DNA of 64,000 nt from Pseudoxanthomonas sp. GM95. Its GTDB lineage: Bacteria; Pseudomonadota; Gammaproteobacteria; Xanthomonadales; Xanthomonadaceae. The DNA lies in the NCBI RefSeq assembly GCF_900109775.1, contig NZ_FOAX01000003.1:558001-622000 (forward strand), read 5' to 3'. The translations under genes were made by a program, and so were the position numbers. Below the pieces are notes generated by a model. It worked only from the letters and a program-made list of their open reading frames with translations, was not told where the DNA came from and searched no databases. Shown here piece after piece: positions 36,971 to 45,191 of this stretch; the stretch's first letter is position 1; each line of letters opens with the position of its first letter.

Positions 36971-38563
36971 ATGTCCCAATATTCCCCGCGCCGCGAAGTC
37001 GGCCCTTTCGCCCTGATGCTCACCGGCCTGGGCTCCATCATCGGCTCGGGCTGGCTGTTCGGCGCCTGGCGTGCGGCCGGCCTGGCCGGCCCCGGCGCGA
37101 TCTGGGCCTGGGTCATGGGCGCGGCGATCATCACCACGATTGCGCTGACCTACGCCGAACTGGGCGCGATGTTCCCCGAATCGGGCGGCATGGTGCGCTA
37201 TAGCCACTATTCGCACGGCTCGCTGGTGGGCTTCATCGCCGGCTGGGCCAACTGGATCGCGATCGTCTCGGTGATCCCGGTCGAGGCCGAGGCCTCGGTC
37301 CAGTACATGGCCTCCTGGCCCTACGCCTGGGCACAGGCGCTGTACGTGCACCTGCCCGATGGCCACGGCGAACTGGCCGTGCCCGGCCTGCTGATCGCCG
37401 CGGTGCTGGTGATCGTCTACTTCCTGCTGAACTTCTGGAGCGTCAAGCTGTTCGCGCGCTCCAACACGCTGATCACGGTGTTCAAGCTGGTGGTGCCGGC
37501 GGCCACGGGCCTGGCGCTGATCGCCAGCGGCTTCCACAGCGAGAACTTCGGCGTCGGCATCCACGGCGATGCCCACACCATCGACCTGGCCGCGGTGCTG
37601 ACCGCGGTGGCCACGGCCGGCATCGTCTTCAGCTTCAACGGCTTCCAGAGCCCGGTGAACCTGGCCGGCGAGGCCCGCAACCCGGGCCGCAGCATTCCCT
37701 TCGCGGTGCTGGGCTCGATCGCGCTGGCCACGGTGGTCTACGTGATCCTGCAGGTCGCCTACCTGGGCGCGGTGCCGCCGGACCTGCTGGCCAAGGCCGG
37801 CTGGCACGGCATCGATTTCCGCTCGCCGTTCGCCGAGCTGGCGATCCTGGTCAACCTGCACTGGCTGGCGATGCTGCTGTACGTGGATGCCTTCATCAGC
37901 CCCAGCGGCACCGGCATCACCTATACCGCCACCACCTCGCGGATGATCTACGCGATGCAGCGCAACGGCACGATGCCGGCAGTGCTGGGCCGCCTGCACC
38001 CGCGCTGGGGCGTGCCGCGCCCGGCGATGTGGTTCAACCTGGTGGTGTCCTACCTGTTCCTGTTCTTCTTCCGCGGGTGGGGCACGCTGGCGGCAGTGAT
38101 CTCGGTGGCGACGATCATTTCCTACCTGACCGGCCCGGTCAGCGCGATGGCGTTGCGCCGCAGCGCGCCGGAGCTGGATCGCCCGTTCCGCCTGGTCGGC
38201 CTGCCAGTACTGGCCGGCGTGGCCTTCGTGATGGCGACCGAACTGCTGTACTGGGCGCGCTGGCCGCTGACCGGGGAAATCATCCTGCTGATGGGCGTGG
38301 CCCTGCCGGTCTACGCCTATTACCAGCGCAAGCAGGGCTGGCATGACTTCGCCCGCCACTTCCGTGGCGCGGCGTGGCTGGTGGTGTACCTGCCGGTGGT
38401 GGCGTTCCTGTCGTGGGCCGGCAGCACGACCTTCGGCGGGCGCGGCTACCTGCCCTACGGCGCCGACCTGCTGGTCGTGGCCGTGGTCGGCGTGGTGTTC
38501 TACCTGTGGGGCGTGCGCGCCGGCTGGCGCACCCCGGCCCTGGCCGAGGCCAAGGCGGACTAA
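36971..38563 (+). CDS. APC-family amino acid permease
   Basis: A 530-residue inner-membrane transporter with about twelve to fourteen membrane segments. The first segment has the substrate-binding motif GLGSIIGSGWLFGAW, typical of the amino acid-polyamine-organocation superfamily. Segment six has VLTAVATAGIVFSFNGFQSP, and ASP/ARNPGRSIPFAVLGSI follows. The substrate is likely an amino acid or amine, but the sequence does not decide which. The next gene, a 2OG oxygenase, starts 45 bases downstream and may be co-transcribed. Confidence 0.9.
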   Translation: MSQYSPRREVGPFALMLTGLGSIIGSGWLFGAWRAAGLAGPGAIWAWVMGAAIITTIALTYAELGAMFPESGGMVRYSHYSHGSLVGFIAGWANWIAIVSVIPVEAEASVQYMASWPYAWAQALYVHLPDGHGELAVPGLLIAAVLVIVYFLLNFWSVKLFARSNTLITVFKLVVPAATGLALIASGFHSENFGVGIHGDAHTIDLAAVLTAVATAGIVFSFNGFQSPVNLAGEARNPGRSIPFAVLGSIALATVVYVILQVAYLGAVPPDLLAKAGWHGIDFRSPFAELAILVNLHWLAMLLYVDAFISPSGTGITYTATTSRMIYAMQRNGTMPAVLGRLHPRWGVPRPAMWFNLVVSYLFLFFFRGWGTLAAVISVATIISYLTGPVSAMALRRSAPELDRPFRLVGLPVLAGVAFVMATELLYWARWPLTGEIILLMGVALPVYAYYQRKQGWHDFARHFRGAAWLVVYLPVVAFLSWAGSTTFGGRGYLPYGADLLVVAVVGVVFYLWGVRAGWRTPALAEAKAD

Positions 38564-38608
38564 CGCCACGCACCCAAGCCGCCACCGCCACGCTGGTATC
38601 GTGGCCGG

Positions 38609-39307
38609 ATGCAGCAAGACGATTTCATCGAGGTCTTCCACGACGCGGTCGATGCGGCCACGTGCGCGGCCATCATCGAGCGCTTCGAGGCCAGCGGCCA
38701 GGAACATCCCGGCCTGGTCGGCGGCGGCCACTTCCCCGACCTCAAGCGCAGCAGCGACATCAGCATCAGCGGCCAGCACGGCTGGAGCGATGTCGAGCAG
38801 GCGCTCAACCAGGCCGTGTTCCGCGGCCTGCTGCAGTACCTGCGGCGCTATCCCTTCGCCCTGATCGCGCCGGTGATGCTGCAGCACGCCGAGCCGGGCG
38901 AAACCCCGCGCCGGATCACTTACGACGACATGCTGGACATGGAGGACGCGCGCCTGTCGCAGCTGCTGATGACCGTGCTGCGTCCGGGCCGGATCAACCT
39001 GCAGCGCTATCGCGCCGGCGAAGGCGGCTATCCCTACTGGCACTGCGAGCTATATCCCAAGGACAAGCCCGCCGAGACCCTGCACCGCCACCTGCTGTGG
39101 ACGCTCTACCTCAACGACGGCTTTCAGGCCGGCGAAACCGAGTTCTTCCACCAGCAGCGCAAGATCGCCCCTCGCACCGGCAGCCTGCTGATCGCCCCGA
39201 CTGCCTTTACTCACACCCACCGCGGCAACCGCCCCGTGGGCGGCGACAAGTACATCGCCACCAGCTGGGCGCTGTTCCAGCCGGCGGCGCAGTTGTACGG
39301 CAACTAG
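38609..39307 (+). CDS. 2-oxoglutarate/Fe(II)-dependent oxygenase family protein
   Basis: A 232-residue protein with the double-stranded beta-helix pattern of 2OG-Fe(II) oxygenases. LQRYRAGEGGYPYWHCELYP, RHLLWTLYLNDGFQAGETEF and LLIAPTAFTHTHRGNRPVGG are the expected order: first ligand region, core strand, then the distal His and the 2OG-binding Arg. The first His-x-acid appears as HCE (His-Cys-Glu) and not the more usual His-x-Asp. The substrate may be an amino acid or protein side chain; unknown. It follows the permease by 45 bases. Confidence 0.8.
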   Translation: MQQDDFIEVFHDAVDAATCAAIIERFEASGQEHPGLVGGGHFPDLKRSSDISISGQHGWSDVEQALNQAVFRGLLQYLRRYPFALIAPVMLQHAEPGETPRRITYDDMLDMEDARLSQLLMTVLRPGRINLQRYRAGEGGYPYWHCELYPKDKPAETLHRHLLWTLYLNDGFQAGETEFFHQQRKIAPRTGSLLIAPTAFTHTHRGNRPVGGDKYIATSWALFQPAAQLYGN

Positions 39308-39394
39308 CGAGCGGCTGGCGTGGACGCGCCGTCGTTCAAGCAGACGTCGCGCGCCTGAGTATTGGCACCTGTAGAAGCATCCGATGCCATGACC

Positions 39395-39430
39395 AGCCCC
39401 TCCCTTTGTCCGCGGCGAAAGGGAGGGGCT
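39395..39430. repeat. Perfect hairpin in the gap before the GntR operon
   Basis: AGCCCCTCCCTTT and AAAGGGAGGGGCT, a 13-base stem with a 10-base loop containing GCGG. It resembles the element at 6508-6541. It may terminate the oxygenase transcript. Confidence 0.55.
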
Positions 39431-39524
39431 GGACCGCGGCTTCGAGCGGCGGCGAACGACCGCCAGACAACAGCACCCGCGATGCCTCCCTGTGCCGCCG
39501 CCCGAACACTTGACGCCACCCTGC

Positions 39525-39546
39525 GTGTATTAGAGTATTGATACAC
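39525..39546. promoter_or_regulatory. Operator of the YtrA-type GntR operon
   Basis: GTGTAT-N10-ATACAC, a perfect inverted repeat ending directly before the ATG at 39547. YtrA-type regulators bind palindromes of this kind in their own promoters. There is no Shine-Dalgarno sequence between the palindrome and the ATG, so the transcript may be leaderless. Confidence 0.65.
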
Positions 39547-39936
39547 ATGGACGCATCCCTGCTCTCGATCCAGCCTGCCTCGGCGGTGCCGATCTACCGC
39601 CAGATCGTCGACCAGCTGCGCCGGCTGATCCGTGCCGGGCAGCTGCCGGCCGGCGCCACCCTGCCCTCGGTGCGCGAGGTGGCCGCGGTCCACGCGATCA
39701 ACCCCATGACCGTGTCCAAGGCCTACGGCCTGCTGGAAACCGAAGGCCTGCTGCTGCGCCAGCGCGGCAAGGGCATGGAAGTGGCCGCCCAGGCCGCGGC
39801 GGCTGGCTCGCCGGATTCGCGCCTGGCCCTGCTCGATCCGGCGCTGCAGACCGTGGCCCATCACGCGCGCCAGCTCGAACTCCCCGCCGAAGCCGTCCTG
39901 GCCCGGCTCTCCGCCCTGCTCGACAAGGAATCCTGA
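39547..39936 (+). CDS. GntR-family transcriptional regulator (YtrA subfamily)
   Basis: A 129-residue regulator with a GntR winged helix (PIYRQIVDQLRRLIRAGQLP, then LPSVREVAAVHAINPMTVSK) and only a short C-terminal dimerisation helix, the YtrA hallmark. It is two bases ahead of an ABC ATPase gene. YtrA-type repressors usually control the ABC transporter operon that follows. The ATG at 39547 is preferred to the TTG nine bases upstream because the operator palindrome fills the space before it. Confidence 0.9.
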   Translation: MDASLLSIQPASAVPIYRQIVDQLRRLIRAGQLPAGATLPSVREVAAVHAINPMTVSKAYGLLETEGLLLRQRGKGMEVAAQAAAAGSPDSRLALLDPALQTVAHHARQLELPAEAVLARLSALLDKES

Positions 39937-39938
39937 GC

Positions 39939-40862
39939 ATGTCCTCGACCAGCCCCGCCCTGCACCTGTCCACCATCCTGCCCGGCCACGACGCGGCGAC
40001 GCCCCTGCGCGCCGAAGGCCTGAGCAAGCGCTATGGCCGCCAGACCGTGCTGCAAAACCTGTCGCTGCAGCTGGAACCGGGCACGGTGCTGGGCCTGATC
40101 GGCCGCAACGGCGCCGGCAAGAGCACCCTGCTGCAGCTGCTGCTGGGCCTGGCCGAACCCGATGCCGGCCAGGCGACGGTGTTCGGCCAGCCGGCGCTGC
40201 GCATGGGCGATGCGGTCAAGCAGCGGCTGGGCTACGTGCCGCAGCAGCCGATGGCCTTCCAGTGGATGACCCCGCGCCAGCTGCTGCGCTTCCTGGCCCA
40301 GGTCTACGACGGCTGGGACCAGGCTCATGCCGAGGCGCTGCTGGCGCGTTGGGACATCCGCGCGGACAAGGTGCTGGCCAAGCTTTCGCCCGGCGAAACC
40401 CAGCGCCTGGCAATCGTGCGCGCGCTGGCGCCGCGCCCTGCCCTGCTGGTCCTGGACGAACCGGCCGCGGCGCTGGACCCGGTCGCGCGCCGCCAGCTGC
40501 TGCGCGAGATCGTCGCCCACGCCGGCGAGGAAGGCGGCAGCGTGCTGTTCTCCACCCACATCGTGTCCGACCTGGAGCGTGTGGCCTCGCACGTGGCCTT
40601 CCTGCACGAAGGCCGGCTGCTGCTGCACACCGACATCGACGCGGCCAAAGAAACCATCGCCCGCGTGCACGTGCCGGCGGCAGGCGTTGCGGCCCTACCC
40701 GAGCGCCTGCCGGGCGAGCTGGCCCGGCGCGCGCTCGGCGATGGCGGCATCGCCCTGGTGCTGATGGACGATGGCCACACCAGCGCGCAGCTGGCGCAGC
40801 GGCCCGGGGTGCAGTGCGAGCCGCTGGGGCTGGAGGATCTGTTCGTGGAGATCGCCGGATGA
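39939..40862 (+). CDS. ABC transporter ATP-binding protein
   Basis: A 307-residue nucleotide-binding subunit. Walker A is GRNGAGKST, the Q-loop is in VPQQPMAF, the signature is LSPGETQRL (a variant of LSGGQ) and Walker B is LLVLDEPAAALDP, then STHIVSDLERV. The last about 80 residues are a less conserved extension. It is preceded by the GntR gene and overlaps the membrane-protein gene by four bases (ATGA). With that gene it forms the transporter. The substrate is unknown; relatives export antibiotics or respond to cell-envelope stress. Confidence 0.92.
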   Translation: MSSTSPALHLSTILPGHDAATPLRAEGLSKRYGRQTVLQNLSLQLEPGTVLGLIGRNGAGKSTLLQLLLGLAEPDAGQATVFGQPALRMGDAVKQRLGYVPQQPMAFQWMTPRQLLRFLAQVYDGWDQAHAEALLARWDIRADKVLAKLSPGETQRLAIVRALAPRPALLVLDEPAAALDPVARRQLLREIVAHAGEEGGSVLFSTHIVSDLERVASHVAFLHEGRLLLHTDIDAAKETIARVHVPAAGVAALPERLPGELARRALGDGGIALVLMDDGHTSAQLAQRPGVQCEPLGLEDLFVEIAG

Positions 40863-42463
40863 GCGCGCATCCGCTGACGCTGCCGGCCACGGTGATCGCC
40901 AACCGCCATGCCGGCACCTGGCTGGTCCACGCGCTGTGGCTGGTGTTCAACGTGGGCGCGGCGTTGGTCCCCGTGCCCAACCACATGCTGCACCTGCTGC
41001 TCAGCGGCTTCGGCATCGCCTTCTGGTGGATGCTGATGAGCGGGCACCTGCTTGGCACCGCCTGGCAGATGCACCGCATGCTGCTGCCGCGGGTGTGGTC
41101 CACGCTTGCCAGGCTGCTGCTGCCGGCCTGGATCGTCACCGTGCTGCTGCCCGCGCTGGCCTGGGCCTGGCTGGACCACGCCAGTGTCCTGTCCAGCATG
41201 TGGATTCTGACCATGATCATGCTGGGCTCGGTGCTGCTGACCAGCGTGCCGCCGGTGCTGATGCTGGCCATGCTGCCGCTGGGCATCGGGCTGAAAATCG
41301 CCGCGCTGCTCGGCCTGCACCTCGACCTGCCGGCGTGGAACGACGCGATGGCCATGGCCGCCCCGCCGTTACTCTGCGTGCTGGTCGTCCTGTGCTGGTG
41401 GCCGCTGTTCCGGCGTGGTGCGCCGACCGCCCAGTGGCTACGGCCGATCGCCATCACCCTGCAGACCGGCACCGGGGCGTTCTCGGTCGAGCAGATGCGC
41501 CAGCAGCAGACCGTCGGCTGGCTCGGCGGCAACATCCCGCCCGCCCTTGCGCTGCCCGCACGTCACCGCAACCGCGCGGTCATGGGCGTCGCGCTGGGCC
41601 CGGCGATCGGCAAACCCACCCTACGTGCGCTGCTGCTCGGCCACCTGTGGCTGGTCGCGCTGATGGCACTGTGGCTGAGCAGCAGTGGCCGCGATGCGGA
41701 CCATGGCGCTCGCGTCGTCACGTTCTTCATGCCCTCGATCATGGTCGCCATGATGCCGGCCAGCGCGCTGACCCGCATGTGGATGCTGTTCCGCAAGCCG
41801 GAGCTGGGCCTGTACGAACTGGCGCTGCTGCCTGGCCAGGCCAGCGGCTCCACCCGCGCCCATGACCTGGTCCAGCAGCTGCTGGAACGCATGGGCACCA
41901 GCACGCTGATCGCCATCGTCTTGATGTCCACCTACGGCGCTCTGCGTGGCGCGCCGCCGGTGTATTTCATCGCGCTGCTGGGCACCGGCCTGGCCAGCCT
42001 GCTGGTCAATGCCACGCTGGCGCTGTGGTGCGCCGGGCGCGGTGGCGTGCACGGCATGGCACTGGGCGTGCTGATGGTGCTGGAGTGCGCCGCGGTGCTG
42101 ATGGCCAGCTACCGGATCATCGACCTGGGCCAGGTGCCGGGCTGGATCCTGTTCGCGTGGACCACGCTGATGCTCGCCAGCGGCGTGACCCTGGCCCGCC
42201 TGGCGCGCCGCTTTGGCGAACGAAAGCAGCCCTGGCAGTCGCGCGTCGATGGCGGGCAGCCTCAGTGGCAGGGTCCGGCGCTGCTCGGCACCGGCGCGCT
42301 GCTGCTCGCAAGTGGCGTGTTGCCCCGCCTGCTCAACACGCCGGCGGCTGGCCACGTGACCGAAAGCCGCGATGCGCTGATGACGGCGATCGGCGTGGCG
42401 GGCATCGTCGTGATCCTGCTGGGCCTGAAGGTCCTGCGACGCCAGCGTGCCCTCGCGCGCTGA
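40859..42463 (+). CDS. Membrane subunit of the YtrA-type ABC transporter
   Basis: A 534-residue integral membrane protein with roughly twelve hydrophobic segments and few soluble parts. It has no strong named-family motif that I can see. Overlap with the ATPase gene (ATGA at 40859) and gene order make it the permease partner. The longer open frame upstream is a shadow of the ATPase gene. Two small membrane-protein genes follow. Transport substrate unknown. Confidence 0.82.
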   Translation: MSAHPLTLPATVIANRHAGTWLVHALWLVFNVGAALVPVPNHMLHLLLSGFGIAFWWMLMSGHLLGTAWQMHRMLLPRVWSTLARLLLPAWIVTVLLPALAWAWLDHASVLSSMWILTMIMLGSVLLTSVPPVLMLAMLPLGIGLKIAALLGLHLDLPAWNDAMAMAAPPLLCVLVVLCWWPLFRRGAPTAQWLRPIAITLQTGTGAFSVEQMRQQQTVGWLGGNIPPALALPARHRNRAVMGVALGPAIGKPTLRALLLGHLWLVALMALWLSSSGRDADHGARVVTFFMPSIMVAMMPASALTRMWMLFRKPELGLYELALLPGQASGSTRAHDLVQQLLERMGTSTLIAIVLMSTYGALRGAPPVYFIALLGTGLASLLVNATLALWCAGRGGVHGMALGVLMVLECAAVLMASYRIIDLGQVPGWILFAWTTLMLASGVTLARLARRFGERKQPWQSRVDGGQPQWQGPALLGTGALLLASGVLPRLLNTPAAGHVTESRDALMTAIGVAGIVVILLGLKVLRRQRALAR

Positions 42464-42500
42464 TCTTCCTCGCGTACTTCCACGGAAAGGAACGCCTCCC

Positions 42501-42695
42501 ATGCTGATGCGAACGTTTGCTCTGCTTGTTTTTCTCTTGGCCCTGTCGCTGCTGGCGCTATGCGCGATCGGCCTTGCCCATAGCGCACTGGATTCCCGCG
42601 AATGGCTGCTGCTGGCCGATGGTGCCGCGGGCTTGATCCTGCTGCCGCTGTCGGTACGTCGCCTCCGCGCACGTCGCACCGCCGTGGCATCCTGA
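42501..42695 (+). CDS. Small membrane protein in the GntR/ABC operon
   Basis: A 64-residue protein with two membrane segments (RTFALLVFLLALSLLALCAI and EWLLLADGAAGLILLPLSV) and an Arg-rich C-terminus (RRLRARRTA). The ATG at 42501 follows GGAAAGGAACGCC. It is the fourth gene of the operon and may be an accessory subunit of the transporter. No family recognised. Confidence 0.7.
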   Translation: MLMRTFALLVFLLALSLLALCAIGLAHSALDSREWLLLADGAAGLILLPLSVRRLRARRTAVAS

Positions 42696-42718
42696 GACCG
42701 CTCACCAAGGAACCTGAC

Positions 42719-43072
42719 ATGGACGTGTCCCCTTCCCCGCACCTGCGCGCCCACGATCTCCCCAAGTGGCGGCGCCGCCTAATCTCGCAGCTGGTCGCGC
42801 GCTTGCACCTGCCCGTACCGCTGGTCTATGAGATGAAGCAGGAAGCGTTGCAGCATCAGCTGCAGCGCTCGCCGTGGGCCTGGCTTGGCCTGGGTGTCGT
42901 GGCGACCGGCTTCGTGCTGCCGCAAGCCTTCGGCCATGGTCCCGGCAGATACGTCTGTTTCGTAGGGCTGGTGGCCTGGCTGTGCATCGGCCAAGTTCGC
43001 GCCCGACGCCAGCTGGTGTGGATGGCCGGGCACAAGGCGCGCCGTCTCGCGCGCCTGCGCCGCAACGCATAG
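42719..43072 (+). CDS. Small protein with membrane segments, end of the GntR/ABC operon
   Basis: A 117-residue protein. A basic N-terminal half (KWRRRLISQLVARLHLPVP) is followed by two hydrophobic segments (WAWLGLGVVATGFVLP and YVCFVGLVAWLCIGQV) and a basic tail. RBS AAGGAAC lies seven bases before the ATG. It starts 23 bases after the previous gene, so it probably belongs to the same transcript. Function unknown. Confidence 0.7.
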   Translation: MDVSPSPHLRAHDLPKWRRRLISQLVARLHLPVPLVYEMKQEALQHQLQRSPWAWLGLGVVATGFVLPQAFGHGPGRYVCFVGLVAWLCIGQVRARRQLVWMAGHKARRLARLRRNA

Positions 43073-43081
43073 CGCTGAACT

Positions 43082-43513
43082 TCAGCGCTGCTCGGCCAGC
43101 AGCAGGCTGGTTTCCGATGAGGCGATGCCTTCGATATCGCGCAGGCGCCGCAGCGCCTGGTCGAAGCCGGCCAGGTCTTCGGTGCGCACTTCAGCCACCA
43201 GGTCCCAACGGCCGTTGGTGGAATAGACGCTCACCACTTCCGGCAGGCGCCGCAATGCGGCTACGACCTTGTCGGTGGCGCCACCGCGCACTTCAACCTG
43301 GGTGATCGCGCGCACGCCGTGCAGGCCGGTCTCGCTGGACAGGCGGACGGTGAAACCCAGCAGCAGGCCGCTGCGCTGCAGCCGTGCGATGCGGTTCTGC
43401 ACGGTGCTGCGCGAGACCTTGAGCTGCTTGGCCAGCAGGGCGGCCGGGGTACGACTGTCGGCCCGTAACAAGGCGATGAGATCCTGGTCCAGCGAATCAA
43501 GGGCGTCGGCCAT
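43082..43513 (-). CDS. Lrp/AsnC family transcriptional regulator
   Basis: A 143-residue regulator with an AsnC-type HTH (LDQDLIALLRADSRTPAALL, SRSTVQNRIARLQRSGLLLG) and a C-terminal RAM domain with VYSTNGRWDLVAEV. Start at the ATG ending at 43513; an in-frame upstream ATG adds six residues. It is divergent from the amidinohydrolase gene, with 156 bases between starts that hold three sets of inverted repeats. Control of that gene, with an arginine or related effector, is inferred from position. Confidence 0.9.
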   Translation of the reverse strand: MADALDSLDQDLIALLRADSRTPAALLAKQLKVSRSTVQNRIARLQRSGLLLGFTVRLSSETGLHGVRAITQVEVRGGATDKVVAALRRLPEVVSVYSTNGRWDLVAEVRTEDLAGFDQALRRLRDIEGIASSETSLLLAEQR

Positions 43514-43537
43514 GGCGGTTCCGGGCGGCAATCACGA

Positions 43538-43578
43538 AGCTGCTGGCGATCCGCCAGCAGCTGTCATCGAAATGACAG
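43538..43578. promoter_or_regulatory. Two adjacent inverted repeats between Lrp and amidinohydrolase genes
   Basis: AGCTGCTGGCG-ATC-CGCCAGCAGCT (43538-43562) is directly joined to CTGTCAT-CGAA-ATGACAG (43561-43578). A third, wider pair, CGCAAAACA (43584-43592) and TGTTTTGCG (43616-43624), follows. They may be operators of the divergent Lrp regulator or RNA hairpins. Confidence 0.5.
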
Positions 43579-43669
43579 GTTTACGCAAAACAATGGCGAT
43601 CTGCGTGCTTCTTGCTGTTTTGCGCGCGGCCTAGCATGACATAACGCCACTCACGAACTGCCTGCCGCC

Positions 43670-44500
43670 ATGTCGACTTCGCCCCGTCCCCGCGTCCTGA
43701 TGTGCCCGCCCACCCATTTCTCGGTGGAATACGACATCAATCCCTGGATGACCGGCAACCGCGACCAAGCCGACCGCGATCGCGCCGCGCGTCAGTGGAA
43801 CGACCTGCGCGCACTGGTGGCAGATGCCGCCGATGTGGAGCTGATCGACCATGTCGCCGGCCTGCCGGACATGGTGTTCACCGCTAACGCCGGCCTGGTT
43901 TACCGCGACGTCGCCGTGCCCAGCCGCTTCCGCCACGCCGAACGCGCCGGCGAGGAAGCCCACTTCACCCGCTGGTTCTCCGGCCAGCGCTTCGACGTGG
44001 ACCTGCTGGACGGGATCGAATTCGAAGGCGCCGGCGATGCGCTGCTCGACCGCGCCGCCGCGCGCCTGTGGTTCGGCTACGGCCATCGCAGCGATGCGCG
44101 TGCGGCTGGCGCGCTGCACGCACTGCTGGATATCGAAGTGGTGCCGCTGCGCCTGGTCGACCCGCGCTTCTATCACCTGGACACCTGCCTGTGCCCGCTG
44201 TCCGGCGGCCACCTGCTGTACTTCCCCGCTGCGTTCGACGAAGCCGCGCTGGCCGCCATCGCCGCGCGCGTGCCCGAAGACAAGCGCATCGCGGTCTCGG
44301 AAGAAGACGCGCTGGCCTTCGCCTGCAACGCGGTCAACCTGGACAACGTGGTGATCCTCAACCGCGCTTCGCCGACACTGCGCGCGCAGCTGGAACGCGC
44401 TGGCTACCGCGTGCGCGAAACCCCGCTGGACGAGTTCCTCAAGGCGGGCGGTTCAGCCAAGTGCCTGACCCTGCGCCTGGACGAACCCGGCCTGGCATAA
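43670..44500 (+). CDS. Amidinotransferase/dimethylargininase-type guanidino hydrolase
   Basis: A 276-residue member of the guanidino-group modifying superfamily (DDAH, arginine deiminase, amidinotransferase). VLMCPPTHFSVEYDINPWM near the start, GLPDMVFTANAGLV with the substrate Asp, an Glu in GIEFEGAGDALL, the His in RFYHLDTCLCP and a C-terminal Cys in GGSAKCLTLRLDEP are the expected catalytic positions. Related enzymes hydrolyse arginine or methylated arginines to ornithine or citrulline. It is divergent from an Lrp-type regulator, which fits amino-acid catabolism. Confidence 0.88.
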   Translation: MSTSPRPRVLMCPPTHFSVEYDINPWMTGNRDQADRDRAARQWNDLRALVADAADVELIDHVAGLPDMVFTANAGLVYRDVAVPSRFRHAERAGEEAHFTRWFSGQRFDVDLLDGIEFEGAGDALLDRAAARLWFGYGHRSDARAAGALHALLDIEVVPLRLVDPRFYHLDTCLCPLSGGHLLYFPAAFDEAALAAIAARVPEDKRIAVSEEDALAFACNAVNLDNVVILNRASPTLRAQLERAGYRVRETPLDEFLKAGGSAKCLTLRLDEPGLA

Positions 44501-44638
44501 GGGTTTGCGGTGGAGGTGAGGGGCGCGCGCACGATTCGTTCAATCGGCGCGATGGCGCGCAAGCGTTTCCCCTCACTGCGGCCCAACTGGCAACGCGTCA
44601 CGGTGCGCCCACCTCAACGCTCTGCCAAGGAGCTCACC

Positions 44639-44986
44639 ATGAAAACCCAACGCACCTCGCTGCTATTCGCCGCCCTGTTTTCGCTGGGCGTGGTCGCCGC
44701 GCCGGCCATGGCCCAGTCCACGACCCACGCCGGCGACAAGGAGATGGTGGAGTCCAGCCAGCCCGGCACCGACACCTGGATCACCACCAAGGTGAAGTCC
44801 GACCTGCTGGCCAGCAAGGGCGTGTCCGGTACCGACGTCTCGGTAGAGACCAAGGACGGCGTGGTCTGGCTGAGCGGCCATGCCGCCACCCAGGCCGAGA
44901 AGGACCGCACCGTCGCCAAGGCCAAGGCCATCGAAGGCGTCAAGAAGGTCGACGCCAGCAAGCTGATGGTCGGCAGCAAGATGTAA
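44639..44986 (+). CDS. Periplasmic BON-domain protein (OsmY-like)
   Basis: A 115-residue exported protein: signal peptide to about residue 25 (ending AMAQ), then one BON domain (DTWITTKVKSDLLASKGVSG, VVWLSGHAATQAEKDRTV, AKAIEGVKKV). BON domains bind phospholipid surfaces, and OsmY-type proteins help the envelope cope with osmotic or other stress. Most OsmY proteins have two BON domains; here there is one. RBS AAGGAG is six bases before the ATG at 44639. Confidence 0.88.
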   Translation: MKTQRTSLLFAALFSLGVVAAPAMAQSTTHAGDKEMVESSQPGTDTWITTKVKSDLLASKGVSGTDVSVETKDGVVWLSGHAATQAEKDRTVAKAKAIEGVKKVDASKLMVGSKM

Positions 44987-45012
44987 TTGCAGCCTAGCAA
45001 TCGCTTGATCGG

Positions 45013-45044
45013 GAACGGCGCCTCACGGCGCCGTTCTTGTTTTC
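45013..45044 (+). terminator. Terminator after the BON-domain gene
   Basis: GAACGGCGCC and GGCGCCGTTC around a four-base loop, followed by TTGTTTTC, 26 bases after the stop codon. Confidence 0.8.
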
Positions 45045-45082
45045 AATGAGCGCTGCTGCTTCATCGCGTGTGGGCGCCGCCC

Positions 45083-45154
45083 TTGTGGGAGCTGCTTCAG
45101 CAGCGATGAAGCTTTCCTGGTGAAGCCACATCGCCGCTGAAGCGGCTCCCACAA
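45083..45154. repeat. Dispersed palindromic repeat (REP-like), copy 3
   Basis: Ends TTGTGGGAGC and GCTCCCACAA, with inner arms GCTGCTTCAGCAGC and CGCCGCTGAAGCGGC. Best preserved match to the copy at 890-965. It lies between convergent genes. Confidence 0.8.
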
Positions 45155-45191
45155 AAGCATCAAGACATCGCTGCCACGCCAAGAGACAAGT

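Noticed and set aside
40262..42463. Permease gene starting at 40262
   Set aside because: The first 200 codons are an out-of-frame reading of the ABC ATPase gene. The ATG at 40859 overlaps the ATPase stop codon as ATGA.
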